Assembly: GCA_027052175.1 (NCBI GenBank)
Contig: JALUFE010000076.1
Location: 1-35,184 of the forward strand
Origin: Helicobacteraceae bacterium
GTDB lineage: Bacteria > Campylobacterota > Campylobacteria > Campylobacterales > Sulfurimonadaceae
Direction of reading: 5' to 3'
DNA length: 35,184 nt
Shown here one piece after another: positions 10,356-19,382 of this stretch (within the stretch, counting starts at the first letter, position 1; every line of letters starts with the position of its first letter). The notes below the pieces were generated by a model, which ran no database searches, had not been told where the DNA came from, and saw only the letters and a list, made by a program, of their open reading frames with translations. Position numbers and translations under genes: made by a program.

Positions 10356-11367
10356 AGCTGAGGCTGCCTTTGGAGTAGTTCGCTACGGTGCCTTCGAAGA
10401 AATTGGTCTTCTGGTCGTTGAACTTGGCAAAATCATCCACCCACTTGATAGGGTGTTTGACGTTATACAGCGGCTCGAAACCGACAGCATTGAGTCTTTC
10501 GTCGGCAAGGTACTTGATATACTGTTCTATAATCTCGTCGGTAAGACCAAGAATCTGCCCCTGCGTGATATATTTGCCCCACTGGGTCTCAAGCTCGACG
10601 GCATTTTTGAACATCTCGATGACCTCGGATTTTAGCTCCTCTGTAAAGAGATCGGGACGCTCTTTTTTGAGGGTATTGATGATGTTTTGAAAAAGTACGA
10701 GATGGGTTACCTCGTCACGCTGGATAAAACGGATCATCTGCGCGCTTCCAAGCATTTTACCGCTTCGGGCCAACGTGTAAATGTAGGTAAAGCCACTGTA
10801 GAAGTAAATCCCCTCAAGAATCTGGTTGGCAAAACAGGCTTTGACGAAATTATGCTCGGTCGGATCTTTTGCAAGTTCTTCATAGACTCTGGCTATCGCA
10901 TCGTTCTTGTGCTTGAGCATCATGTCGCGCCGCCACAGTTCATATATCTCTTCGGTATTAGTCGAAATGGAATCCACCATAACCGCATAACTTTGGGAAT
11001 GGAGCGCTTCCTCGAAGCTTTGACGTACCAAGATAAGGTTGACTTCGGGCGCAGTGACATAGGGGTTGACATTGTCGATAAGGTTGTTTGTCTGGAGCGA
11101 ATCCATAAAGATAAGCTGCGAAAGCGCTTTGTCGTACGCCGTCTTCTCCGCATCGGTAAGATTTTTGTTATAGTCTACGACATCCCGCGTCATATCGACC
11201 TCTTTTGGGAACCATGTGTTGTTGAGCATCATCTCCCACAAATTGTATGCCCACTGATACTTGATATCGTTAAGCTCAAAAATACCCGTTGGATTACCGC
11301 CGAAAATCTTACGCTCGTTGGCTGTCTCTTTGGTGTTTGGGTTGTAGATCTGTTTTCTGTGCAGCAT
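10339..11367 (-). CDS. nrdB: class I ribonucleotide reductase beta subunit
   Basis: [32 protein letters not shown]-terminal SLSFDDDF. Confidence 0.95.
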   Translation of the reverse strand: MLHRKQIYNPNTKETANERKIFGGNPTGIFELNDIKYQWAYNLWEMMLNNTWFPKEVDMTRDVVDYNKNLTDAEKTAYDKALSQLIFMDSLQTNNLIDNVNPYVTAPEVNLILVRQSFEEALHSQSYAVMVDSISTNTEEIYELWRRDMMLKHKNDAIARVYEELAKDPTEHNFVKACFANQILEGIYFYSGFTYIYTLARSGKMLGSAQMIRFIQRDEVTHLVLFQNIINTLKKERPDLFTEELKSEVIEMFKNAVELETQWGKYITQGQILGLTDEIIEQYIKYLADERLNAVGFEPLYNVKHPIKWVDDFAKFNDQKTNFFEGTVANYSKGSLSFDDDF

Positions 11368-11458
11368 AAGCGATTCTCCTGAAAATTCTTTATAAAAAGT
11401 TGGGCTCTTTATAAAAAATTCTGTCTGACATTTTAGTGAATTTTAGATTAAATATAGG

Positions 11459-11464
11459 TATAAT
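11459..11464 (+). promoter_or_regulatory. putative -10 box (TATAAT) of purT
   Basis: aaataggTATAATtgg-type sequence 33 nt upstream of purT ATG. Confidence 0.55.
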
Positions 11465-11497
11465 TGGAGTAATTTTTTTCATAAGGAAAATCAAACG

Positions 11498-12661
11498 ATG
11501 GAATTTAGCGCACCACTCAAAAGCAACTCCACAAAGATCATGCTTCTCGGATCGGGAGAACTCGGCAAAGAGGTCGCCATAGAGGCACAAAGACTCGGTC
11601 TTGAAGTCATCGCGATTGACCGCTACCAAAACGCTCCGGCACACCATGTCGCTCACAGAGCACACGTGGTCGATATGCAAAACAAGGAGGCGGTACTTGA
11701 GATCGTCCGTCGTGAGAAGCCCGATTTCATTCTACCCGAGATCGAGGCTATCAGCATCGACGCACTCTTCGAAGCTGAAAAAGAGGGCTTTCATGTCATC
11801 CCAAACGCAGAAGCGGTCAACAAGACGATGAACCGTAAAAACATTCGCGTCTTTGCCGCCGAGGAGCTGGGGCTAAAAACCAGTCCGTACGTTTTTGTCA
11901 AAAGCTATGAGGAGCTTGTCGCAGCCGGCGAAAAGGTCGGATACCCGTGTGTCATCAAGCCCGTTATGAGCTCCTCCGGTCATGGACAGAGCATCGCAAG
12001 AAAGCCTGAAGATATGCAAAATTCCTGGGAGATCGCCAAAGAGGCGCGCGGCGATGCGAGTGAATTGATCGTAGAGGGGTTTGTGGACTTCGACTATGAG
12101 ATCACGATGCTCACAGCTCGAAACGAAAAAGAGACGGTCTTTTGCGAACCTATAGGCCATGAACAGCGAGACGGAGATTATGTCTTCTCCTGGCAGCCGA
12201 TGCAAATGAGCGAAGTCGCCAAACAAAAAGCGCAAGAAATCGCCAAAACGATCACTGACGGTCTCGGAGGTCGCGGTATCTTTGGAGTGGAGCTCTTCAT
12301 CAAAGGGGATGAAGTTTACTTCAGTGAAGTCTCCCCTCGCCCGCACGACACCGGAATGGTCACCCTCATCACTCAAAGCCAGAGCGAGTTCGCCCTGCAT
12401 CTGCGCGCCGTGCTTGGTCTGCCGCTTGGATTTGCCTTCTATGGGGATGGAGCGAGTGCCGCATACAAAGCCGAAAACGAAAGCTACGCTCCCGTAGTCG
12501 ATGTCAATGAAAGCATCTTCGATGAAAAGAGCTTCGTGCGCGTCTTCTCCAAGCCGGAATCCCATAAAGGGAGAAGAATGGCAGTCGTTTTAGTCTTTGA
12601 CACGGTGCAAAAGGCACTCTCCAAAGCAAGAGAACTTGTGACGAAAATACAGGACTGCTAA
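11498..12661 (+). CDS. purT: formate-dependent phosphoribosylglycinamide formyltransferase
   Basis: [51 protein letters not shown]-grasp [35 protein letters not shown]. Confidence 0.96.
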   Translation: MEFSAPLKSNSTKIMLLGSGELGKEVAIEAQRLGLEVIAIDRYQNAPAHHVAHRAHVVDMQNKEAVLEIVRREKPDFILPEIEAISIDALFEAEKEGFHVIPNAEAVNKTMNRKNIRVFAAEELGLKTSPYVFVKSYEELVAAGEKVGYPCVIKPVMSSSGHGQSIARKPEDMQNSWEIAKEARGDASELIVEGFVDFDYEITMLTARNEKETVFCEPIGHEQRDGDYVFSWQPMQMSEVAKQKAQEIAKTITDGLGGRGIFGVELFIKGDEVYFSEVSPRPHDTGMVTLITQSQSEFALHLRAVLGLPLGFAFYGDGASAAYKAENESYAPVVDVNESIFDEKSFVRVFSKPESHKGRRMAVVLVFDTVQKALSKARELVTKIQDC

Positions 12662-13206
12662 GAAATTCTCTGCAAGGCCTCGATAAGCACTGCAGGTTCT
12701 ATCTGCTTTACAGCCGCTTCGAGCTTCTCGGCATCCCAAGAGGGATCGACGCGAAGACGTCTTTGCAAAATGATTTCCCCGCTGTCATACTCTTCATCGA
12801 CAAAATGCGCACTCACGCCGCTCTCCCTCTCACCAGCCGCGAGAACCGCCTCATGAACTTTTCTGCCGTACATTCCCGTTCCCCCGAATTTCGGCAGCAG
12901 TGAAGGGTGTGTGTTGACGATGCGACGGGGATAGCGCCTTATAAGCTCTTTTGAAATTTTTTTCATATAACCCGCAAGGATAACGAGATCAATATCATGC
13001 TCTTCTAATTTCTCTAAAATAGTCCCTGTCACTCTATGCGGATAGAGTCTTTCGTTGACAACTTCGCAGACAATTCCGTTGGCTTGTGCCCTTTGTATAA
13101 CAGAAGCGTTTGAATTGTTTGTTATGATGAGTTTTATATTGAAACCGGCTCGCAAAAGTGGTTCCAGCACCGATCCGTTATGAGAAGCAAAAAGTGCAAT
13201 ATTCAA
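12658..13206 (-). CDS. purN: phosphoribosylglycinamide formyltransferase
   Basis: [70 protein letters not shown]. Confidence 0.93.
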   Translation of the reverse strand: MNIALFASHNGSVLEPLLRAGFNIKLIITNNSNASVIQRAQANGIVCEVVNERLYPHRVTGTILEKLEEHDIDLVILAGYMKKISKELIRRYPRRIVNTHPSLLPKFGGTGMYGRKVHEAVLAAGERESGVSAHFVDEEYDSGEIILQRRLRVDPSWDAEKLEAAVKQIEPAVLIEALQRIS

Positions 13207-13254
13207 TACTTACCTTTTTTTGATAGCATTATACAAAATTTACGAGGACAGAGG

Positions 13255-14181
13255 ATGAAAATAGTTTTACTCGATGCCATAACCTTTGGCGATACGGATT
13301 TAAGCGGCTTTGACAAACTCGGAGAAGTGACAATCTACCAAAAAACTCTGCCGCAGGAGACTTTGGAACGTATCAAAGAAACCGATGTGGTTGTAACGAA
13401 CAAAGTGGTCATTACAAAAGAAGTGATGCAACAATGTCCAAATCTCAAACTCATTGCCATTGCCGCAACAGGTATGAACAATATCGATCTCGATGCAGCA
13501 CGAAGTCTTGGAATCGAAGTGAGAAACGTTGCAGGCTACTCCACCGCTTCGGTTGTCCAGCATACTTTTGCGATGCTGTTGTATCTGTTAGAGCATTCAA
13601 GATACTATGACGATGCGGTCAAAAGCGGCAGCTACTCCAGAAGCGGTGTCTTTACCGACGTGAGTCGTCCGTTTTGGGAAGTAGCAGGCAAAAAGTGGGG
13701 AATCATCGGACTTGGAGCAATCGGCAAAGGGGTCGCCGAAGCGGCTTCCGCCTTTGGAGCCGAAATCCTCTACTACTCCACAAGCGGCAAAAACAGCTTC
13801 GCGAAGTATAAAAGAGTGGAACTTGACGAACTGCTCCAAGAATGCAGTATCGTTTCCGTCCATGCTCCACTGAACGAACGGACCAAAAATCTGTTAGGGT
13901 ATGAAAAACTTGTGAAAGTAAAAGAGGGAAGTATTATTCTCAATCTCGGCCGAGGAGGTATCATCGACGAAGCGGCGGCAGCGAAAATCGTCGACGAAAA
14001 GGAACTTTATATCGGTTTGGACGTCTTTGAAAAAGAGCCCTTGCCTAAGGACTCTCCTCTTTTACAGGTAGCACACAAAGAGCGTCTCTATCTCACACCG
14101 CACATCGCCTGGACAAGCAGGGAAGCCAGAGAAAAACTCATAAAAGGAGTCATCGCCAACATCAAAGAGATATGCTGTTAA
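13255..14181 (+). CDS. D-2-hydroxyacid dehydrogenase (glycerate dehydrogenase-like)
   Basis: GIIGLGAIGKGVAEAASAFGAEI, SIVSVHAPLNERTKNLL, ILNLGRGGIIDE, GLDVFEKEP. Start at ATG 13255 after aggacagagg. Confidence 0.9.
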   Translation: MKIVLLDAITFGDTDLSGFDKLGEVTIYQKTLPQETLERIKETDVVVTNKVVITKEVMQQCPNLKLIAIAATGMNNIDLDAARSLGIEVRNVAGYSTASVVQHTFAMLLYLLEHSRYYDDAVKSGSYSRSGVFTDVSRPFWEVAGKKWGIIGLGAIGKGVAEAASAFGAEILYYSTSGKNSFAKYKRVELDELLQECSIVSVHAPLNERTKNLLGYEKLVKVKEGSIILNLGRGGIIDEAAAAKIVDEKELYIGLDVFEKEPLPKDSPLLQVAHKERLYLTPHIAWTSREAREKLIKGVIANIKEICC

Positions 14182-14579
14182 CACTCTCGCTCTTTGGTGC
14201 TTCTTTCCTGGCGGCTACTATCCTCCCTTTTAGCAGTGAAGCAGCGCTCGTCGGTGCACTGCAGGAAGGGCTGTCACCCACTACTGCCCTGCTTGCAGCC
14301 TCCAGCGGCAATCTCCTTGCCATCATCCTCAACTACGCACTTGGCTACTTCCTCTATGAAAAGATGCACACCAAGCTCCACACCTCCAAAACAGGCAAAA
14401 AAGCCTACAAATGGGGACACAGATACGGCTACTACGCTTTGCTGCTTTCATGGCTACCTATCATTGGTGACCCACTTACGATTGTTGCCGGTTTGGTGCG
14501 GCTGAATTTTTGGTATTTTTTGCTGATAGCCGGCAGCTTAAGAGTGCTTCGTTACTATCTGATAATCATAAGCTTTTAA
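14172..14579 (+). CDS. YqaA/DedA-like (VTT domain) membrane protein
   Basis: PFSSEAALVGALQEG...SSGNLLAIILNYALGYFL...YGYYALLLSWLPIIGDPLTIVAGLVRLNFWYFL. Confidence 0.8.
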   Translation: MLLTLSLFGASFLAATILPFSSEAALVGALQEGLSPTTALLAASSGNLLAIILNYALGYFLYEKMHTKLHTSKTGKKAYKWGHRYGYYALLLSWLPIIGDPLTIVAGLVRLNFWYFLLIAGSLRVLRYYLIIISF

Positions 14580-14618
14580 ACAAAACCAAGTATAATCACA
14601 AAAAACTACTATCAGTGA

Positions 14619-16133
14619 GTGAAAATGGCAAAAGTTCTTATCATCGGTGCGGGCGGTGCGGCTCTCAGTGCTGCGATAGCGGCAAAACAAAGCGGTGCGG
14701 ATGTAACGGTCGTGACAAAAGAGTATCCGACACGCTCGCAGACCTGTATGGCACAGGGCGGCATCAACGCGGCTATCGGTGCAGACGACAGTATAGAAGC
14801 ACATATCGAAGATACACTCAAGTCCGCCAAAGGTCTGGCGGACATGAAAGCGGTAGAATTGATGTGTTCAAAAGCGCCTGAAGCTATTGGCTGGCTGGAC
14901 TCTATCGGTGTGCCTTTCTCGCGTACTGAAGATGGGCATATTGCACAGCGACGACTAGGTGGTGCATCACACTCAAGAGCCTGTTATGCACAGGATTATA
15001 CGGGTTTGAAGATACTTCATACACTCTATGACTACGCTAACAAACTGGATATCGAGTTTGTAAACGAGCGTTTTTTGCTTGATCTGTTAGTAGAAAACGG
15101 CAGAGCCTACGGTGCACTCTTTTTGAACATCAAAACAGGAGAAGTCGAAGCCATCACTGCTGACAGTGTCATCCTCGCAACCGGCGGTTACTCCAAACTC
15201 TACCATAGCCACTCCACCAACTCCAAAGCTGCCACTGGTGATGGCATAGCTGCAGCGGCAAGAGCGGGAGCGAAGCTCTCTAATATGGAGTTCGTGCAGT
15301 TTCACCCGACAGCCCTCAAAAGCTCGGCCATTTTGATAAGCGAGAGTGCCAGAGGGGCAGGCGGGAAACTGCTTAACTCCAAAGGGGAACGCTTTGTAGA
15401 GGAACTAAAACCCCGCGATGAGGTAAGCCTTGCCATCTACAAAGAGATGCAAAAAGGAGAGGATATCACTCTCGATATCACCCATCTTGGAGAAGCGTTC
15501 ATCGAAGAGAAGCTGCCGCAGGAGCGCAAACTCGCCATCCTCTATGAGGGAGTCGACCCCGTCAATGATCCACTGCCTATCAAACCTGCCGCTCACTATA
15601 CGATGGGCGGCATAGCGGTCGATCTTGCTATGCAAAGCAGCATAGAAGGGCTTTATGCCGTTGGGGAGTGCAGCGAGTCGCGCGTACATGGTGCCAACCG
15701 GCTTGGAGGCAACTCACTGCTTGAGATCGTTGTTTTTGGAAAGATAGCCGGAGAGAATGCAGTCAAACAGCTAAACAAAGAGCCGCTCGATCCCGCCAAA
15801 GCGATCAAAACGGCAGAAACAAAACTGCAGCGACTTTTCGATGCCAAACCGCAAGAGAATTTTTACGATACCAGAGCCAAGCTTGGTGATCTTTTCTACA
15901 CCAAATGTGGTATAGAACGTAACGCCAAGGAGCTAAAAGAGCTGCTTGCATTCATTACAGATATCAAGACAAACAAAGAGTACTTCGGCATCATCGACAA
16001 AAACAGAGCCTACAACACCAACCTCATCAACTATCTCGAGTTTGAAAATCTTTTGCAGGTTGCCGAGTCTGTAGCGAAAGGGGCACTGGAAAATGAAACA
16101 AGCACAGGGGCACACAGAAGGAGTGACGTATGA
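14619..16133 (+). CDS. succinate dehydrogenase/fumarate reductase flavoprotein subunit
   Basis: VLIIGAGGAALSAAIAAKQSG, TCMAQGGINAAIG, FVQFHPTALKSSAILISESARGAGGKLLNSKGERF, AHYTMGGIAVD, HGANRLGGNSLLEIVVFG. Upstream TATAAT at 14591. Confidence 0.93.
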   Translation: MKMAKVLIIGAGGAALSAAIAAKQSGADVTVVTKEYPTRSQTCMAQGGINAAIGADDSIEAHIEDTLKSAKGLADMKAVELMCSKAPEAIGWLDSIGVPFSRTEDGHIAQRRLGGASHSRACYAQDYTGLKILHTLYDYANKLDIEFVNERFLLDLLVENGRAYGALFLNIKTGEVEAITADSVILATGGYSKLYHSHSTNSKAATGDGIAAAARAGAKLSNMEFVQFHPTALKSSAILISESARGAGGKLLNSKGERFVEELKPRDEVSLAIYKEMQKGEDITLDITHLGEAFIEEKLPQERKLAILYEGVDPVNDPLPIKPAAHYTMGGIAVDLAMQSSIEGLYAVGECSESRVHGANRLGGNSLLEIVVFGKIAGENAVKQLNKEPLDPAKAIKTAETKLQRLFDAKPQENFYDTRAKLGDLFYTKCGIERNAKELKELLAFITDIKTNKEYFGIIDKNRAYNTNLINYLEFENLLQVAESVAKGALENETSTGAHRRSDV

Positions 16134-16843
16134 AGATCAAAGTCCAAAGAGAAAATGAACTGACAGAGTATGAAGTAGAGAGTGTGCTCACCCTTCTTGA
16201 AGCGCTCGAGCAGATCAAATCCGCTCAGGATGCTTCGCTTGCCTTCACGCACGGATGCCGCAGCAGTGTCTGTGGCAGCTGTGCCGTGCGAGTCAACGGC
16301 AAAGAGGTACTCGCCTGCGCACACAAAGTCCAAGAGGGCGATGTCGTAGAGCCGCTTCGTAACCTCCCTGTCGTGCGTGATTTGGTCGTAGATATGGAGC
16401 GCTCATTGCAGACGAACAAGCGTTCACATGCCTATCTTGAGCGCTACAACGAAGTCTCGCTTACCCACGAGGATGAAAAGCTCAATGCACTTCAAAGCGA
16501 CTGCATCCTCTGCAACTCCTGTTACAGCGTCTGTCCTGTTTATAGTGTGAACGAAGATTTTTTGGGACCGTTCGCACTTACTCGTGTCTGGAAATATGTC
16601 AGTGACAAGCGCGAAGGTAAACCAAAACCAAAGATCGACGCCATCCAACAAAACGGCGTATGGGACTGCACACTCTGCAACGAGTGCACACTTGTGTGCC
16701 CACAGGGTATTTCCCCCAAGCAGGATATCGAAAAGCTGCGTGCGAAGTCAGCGCAGTTTGGCTATATGGATCCTAACTTCGGATCGTTTGGCGGAGGATT
16801 CGAGAGCTTTGGCGGTGGCTTTGACGGCTCGCCGCAATTTTAA
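16130..16843 (+). CDS. succinate dehydrogenase/fumarate reductase iron-sulfur subunit
   Basis: CRSSVCGSCAVRVNGKEVLAC (2Fe-2S), CILCNSCYSVCP and CTLCNECTLVCP; Gly/Phe-rich C-terminal tail. ATGA overlap with the flavoprotein gene. Confidence 0.93.
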   Translation: MKIKVQRENELTEYEVESVLTLLEALEQIKSAQDASLAFTHGCRSSVCGSCAVRVNGKEVLACAHKVQEGDVVEPLRNLPVVRDLVVDMERSLQTNKRSHAYLERYNEVSLTHEDEKLNALQSDCILCNSCYSVCPVYSVNEDFLGPFALTRVWKYVSDKREGKPKPKIDAIQQNGVWDCTLCNECTLVCPQGISPKQDIEKLRAKSAQFGYMDPNFGSFGGGFESFGGGFDGSPQF

Positions 16844-16852
16844 GGATAAAAG

Positions 16853-18787
16853 ATGCTGCATCTGCAAGACTTTCTGCTGCTGCTCAAGGAGTCTTTCCGC
16901 GATCTCCTGCCGATCGTTCTTGTTATAATCTTCTTCCAGGGTGCCATTATCGAAAGCATTCCGCAGAACTGGCTTGCTACCTCCATCGGACTGCTGATAG
17001 TCGCTATCGGCCTTGCCGTTTTTCTACTTGGACTGGAGATAGGCATCTTTCCTGTCGGAGAGGGCTTGGCAACGGAGTTCGCACGCAAAGGCTCCATACG
17101 ATGGATACTCCTTTTTGCTTTTCTTATCGGTTTTGGTACGACGATAGCAGAACCCGCTTTAGTCGTTATCGCCGACAAAGCCGCAGCCATCAGCAACGGA
17201 CGCATCGATGCGGATTTCCTTCGTGGAGTCGTCGCTTTTTCGGTCGGTTTTGCGATACTTTTGGGATCATGGCGCATCATCAAAGGGCATCCGATCCACT
17301 ACTACATCATCGCCGGCTATATCCTCGTTGTTGTGACAACCATCTTCAGCCCAAACGAAATCGTGGGTCTGGCTTACGATCTTGGCGGTGTGACAACCTC
17401 GACGGTAACCGTCCCGCTTGTAGCAGCTCTTGGTATTGGCCTGGCTTCGAGCATCAAAGGGCGCAATCCGATCCTTGACGGTTTCGGACTGATCGCTTTT
17501 GCCAGTCTCACACCGATGATTTTTGTGCAGATTTACGGTATCTATGTCTACAACTTCATCGATCCGATCACAATAAGCGATATTCCGACACTCATCGCCA
17601 CCAACGGAGAACCCGAAGCTGCAGCAGTACTGCAGCTCGATGTCAAAGGATTGGCACTCAGTCTTCTGGGAGTTCTCAAAGACGTTTTTCCTATCCTTGC
17701 TATCATTCTCTTTTTCCAATATGGCGTACTTAAAAAACCTATAGAAAATCTCAAAGAAGTTCTCATCGGATTCGCTTTGGTTATCATCGGCCTCGACGCT
17801 TTTATCATCGGTCTTGAGATGGGACTTTTCTCATTGGGCGAGACGATGGCGCAGGAACTGACAAAAAAAGCGAGTGTGGCCGTTATCTATGCTTTCGCTT
17901 TTGCCATCGGCTTTTCGACGACAATGGCCGAGCCAAGTCTGACTGCAATCGCAAAAAAAGCCAAAGAGGTGAGTGACGAACGCATCAATGACTTCGTTTT
18001 ACGTCTTTTCGTCGCACTCGGTGTAGCCGGAGGGATTACATTGGGAGCGTTCCGCATCATAAACGGTGGTGAAATCGTCTACTATATCACAGTAGGATAC
18101 ATCTTCGTCATCGCTCTGACTTTCATTGCACCGAAATACATCGTCCCTATCGCTTACGACAGCGGCGGTGTGACAACCTCGACGGTAACCGTCCCGCTTG
18201 TCGCCGCCATCGGTTTAGGTCTTGCAACCAACACACCAGGGCGCGACCCACTTGTAGACGGCTTTGGTCTGATCGCTTTTGCCTCGCTCTTCCCCATGAT
18301 AACGGTTATGACTTACGGTGTTATAGCTGAAAAAATGGGCATCAAAGGAGAAGATGAAAAAGAGCGAGAACATTACGATGAACTTCTCCACGCTCTTGAA
18401 GCGGCTCAAGATATGGATCTTGCCACGATCAATGTCGATGGAGGTAATCAGACATGCTCTTTCAAGATGCCTTTTTCTGCTGTTCACCTCATCGTCCCAA
18501 GAACCAAAGAGGAAGAGGCCATCGAAGTTGCTTTGCAATCCGGTGCACGCGGTGTGACAACGTTTGCAGCAAAAGGATTTGGTCTCCAAGAATCCGAACG
18601 GATGTACAACAAACTCCAGATGGAAAAAGAGAATGTGGATCTGATGTTCATCGTCCCAACTAAAAAAGTAGAGGAACTGATCCGATCACTTATGAACGAA
18701 CTGGGTATTCTCAACAAAACAGGGATAATCTACTCTCACTCTATTGAAAACATCAAAGGATTGAGTTTAAGAGGTGAAGATCTGTAA
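16853..18787 (+). CDS. tandem DUF1538 membrane protein with C-terminal P-II-like domain
   Basis: Two homologous halves, each with GGVTTSTVTVPLVAA(L/I)G(I/L)GLA...DGFGLIAFASL(T/F)PM; C-terminal VHLIVPRTKEEEAIEVALQSGARGVTTFAAKG. Confidence 0.85.
   Translation: MLHLQDFLLLLKESFRDLLPIVLVIIFFQGAIIESIPQNWLATSIGLLIVAIGLAVFLLGLEIGIFPVGEGLATEFARKGSIRWILLFAFLIGFGTTIAEPALVVIADKAAAISNGRIDADFLRGVVAFSVGFAILLGSWRIIKGHPIHYYIIAGYILVVVTTIFSPNEIVGLAYDLGGVTTSTVTVPLVAALGIGLASSIKGRNPILDGFGLIAFASLTPMIFVQIYGIYVYNFIDPITISDIPTLIATNGEPEAAAVLQLDVKGLALSLLGVLKDVFPILAIILFFQYGVLKKPIENLKEVLIGFALVIIGLDAFIIGLEMGLFSLGETMAQELTKKASVAVIYAFAFAIGFSTTMAEPSLTAIAKKAKEVSDERINDFVLRLFVALGVAGGITLGAFRIINGGEIVYYITVGYIFVIALTFIAPKYIVPIAYDSGGVTTSTVTVPLVAAIGLGLATNTPGRDPLVDGFGLIAFASLFPMITVMTYGVIAEKMGIKGEDEKEREHYDELLHALEAAQDMDLATINVDGGNQTCSFKMPFSAVHLIVPRTKEEEAIEVALQSGARGVTTFAAKGFGLQESERMYNKLQMEKENVDLMFIVPTKKVEELIRSLMNELGILNKTGIIYSHSIENIKGLSLRGEDL
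17384..17421 (+). repeat. 38-bp exact direct repeat, copy 1 (within the DUF1538 gene)
   Basis: ggcggtgtgacaacctcgacggtaaccgtcccgcttgt, identical to 18164-18201, exactly 780 bp apart. Confidence 0.95.
18164..18201 (+). repeat. 38-bp exact direct repeat, copy 2 (within the DUF1538 gene)
   Basis: Identical to 17384-17421. Confidence 0.95.
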
Positions 18788-18894
18788 CCTTTTTCTCTAA
18801 ATCATAAAAAAAACGGATATTCAAATACATTTAAGAAATATCCATCTATAATTATTACTTCATCAACAAACTGAATCATCACAAAGGAGTTTCA

Positions 18895-19338
18895 ATGAAA
18901 AAAATTCTCGTAAGCCTGGCGGCAGTAGTCGCTCTAAGTTCAGCTGCATTTGCAGGAGTTAACAGTCAAACAGGATGTGGTTTGGGTGCCATGATCATCA
19001 AAGATGACAGTTCTGCAGTGCTTCTTGCGCTTCAAGCAACGACAAACGGTACATCCATGAACCAGACTTTCGGTATCACAAGTGGTACACTCGGATGTAG
19101 AAAAACGAAACTCGTTATGAATGAAAGAGCTCAAGAGTTTGTTGCAAGCAACATGGATACACTTGCAAAAGAGATCGCAATAGGTCAGGGGGAGAGTATT
19201 GACACGCTTGCGGAGCTTCTCAACATCGAAGATAAAGCAGGTTTCGCTGCAGCACTTCAAGCCAACTACAACAAAATCTACGCCAGCAAACATGTCAAAA
19301 TGGCAGATGTTCTCGACAACATCGCTACTGTCGACTAA
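18895..19338 (+). CDS. DUF3015 periplasmic protein
   Basis: Signal peptide MKKILVSLAAVVALSSAAFA; TGCGLGAMI...SMNQTFGITSGTLGC typical of DUF3015. Confidence 0.85.
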   Translation: MKKILVSLAAVVALSSAAFAGVNSQTGCGLGAMIIKDDSSAVLLALQATTNGTSMNQTFGITSGTLGCRKTKLVMNERAQEFVASNMDTLAKEIAIGQGESIDTLAELLNIEDKAGFAAALQANYNKIYASKHVKMADVLDNIATVD

Positions 19339-19349
19339 CACACTTTTAT

Positions 19350-19366
19350 AGAGGCCTAAGGCCTCT
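19350..19366 (+). terminator. stem-loop between DUF3015 and DUF4105 genes
   Basis: AGAGGCC-TAA-GGCCTCT, perfect 7-bp stem 12 nt after the DUF3015 stop. Not immediately followed by a U-tract. Confidence 0.55.
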
Positions 19367-19382
19367 GTATGAGGAACTTTTC

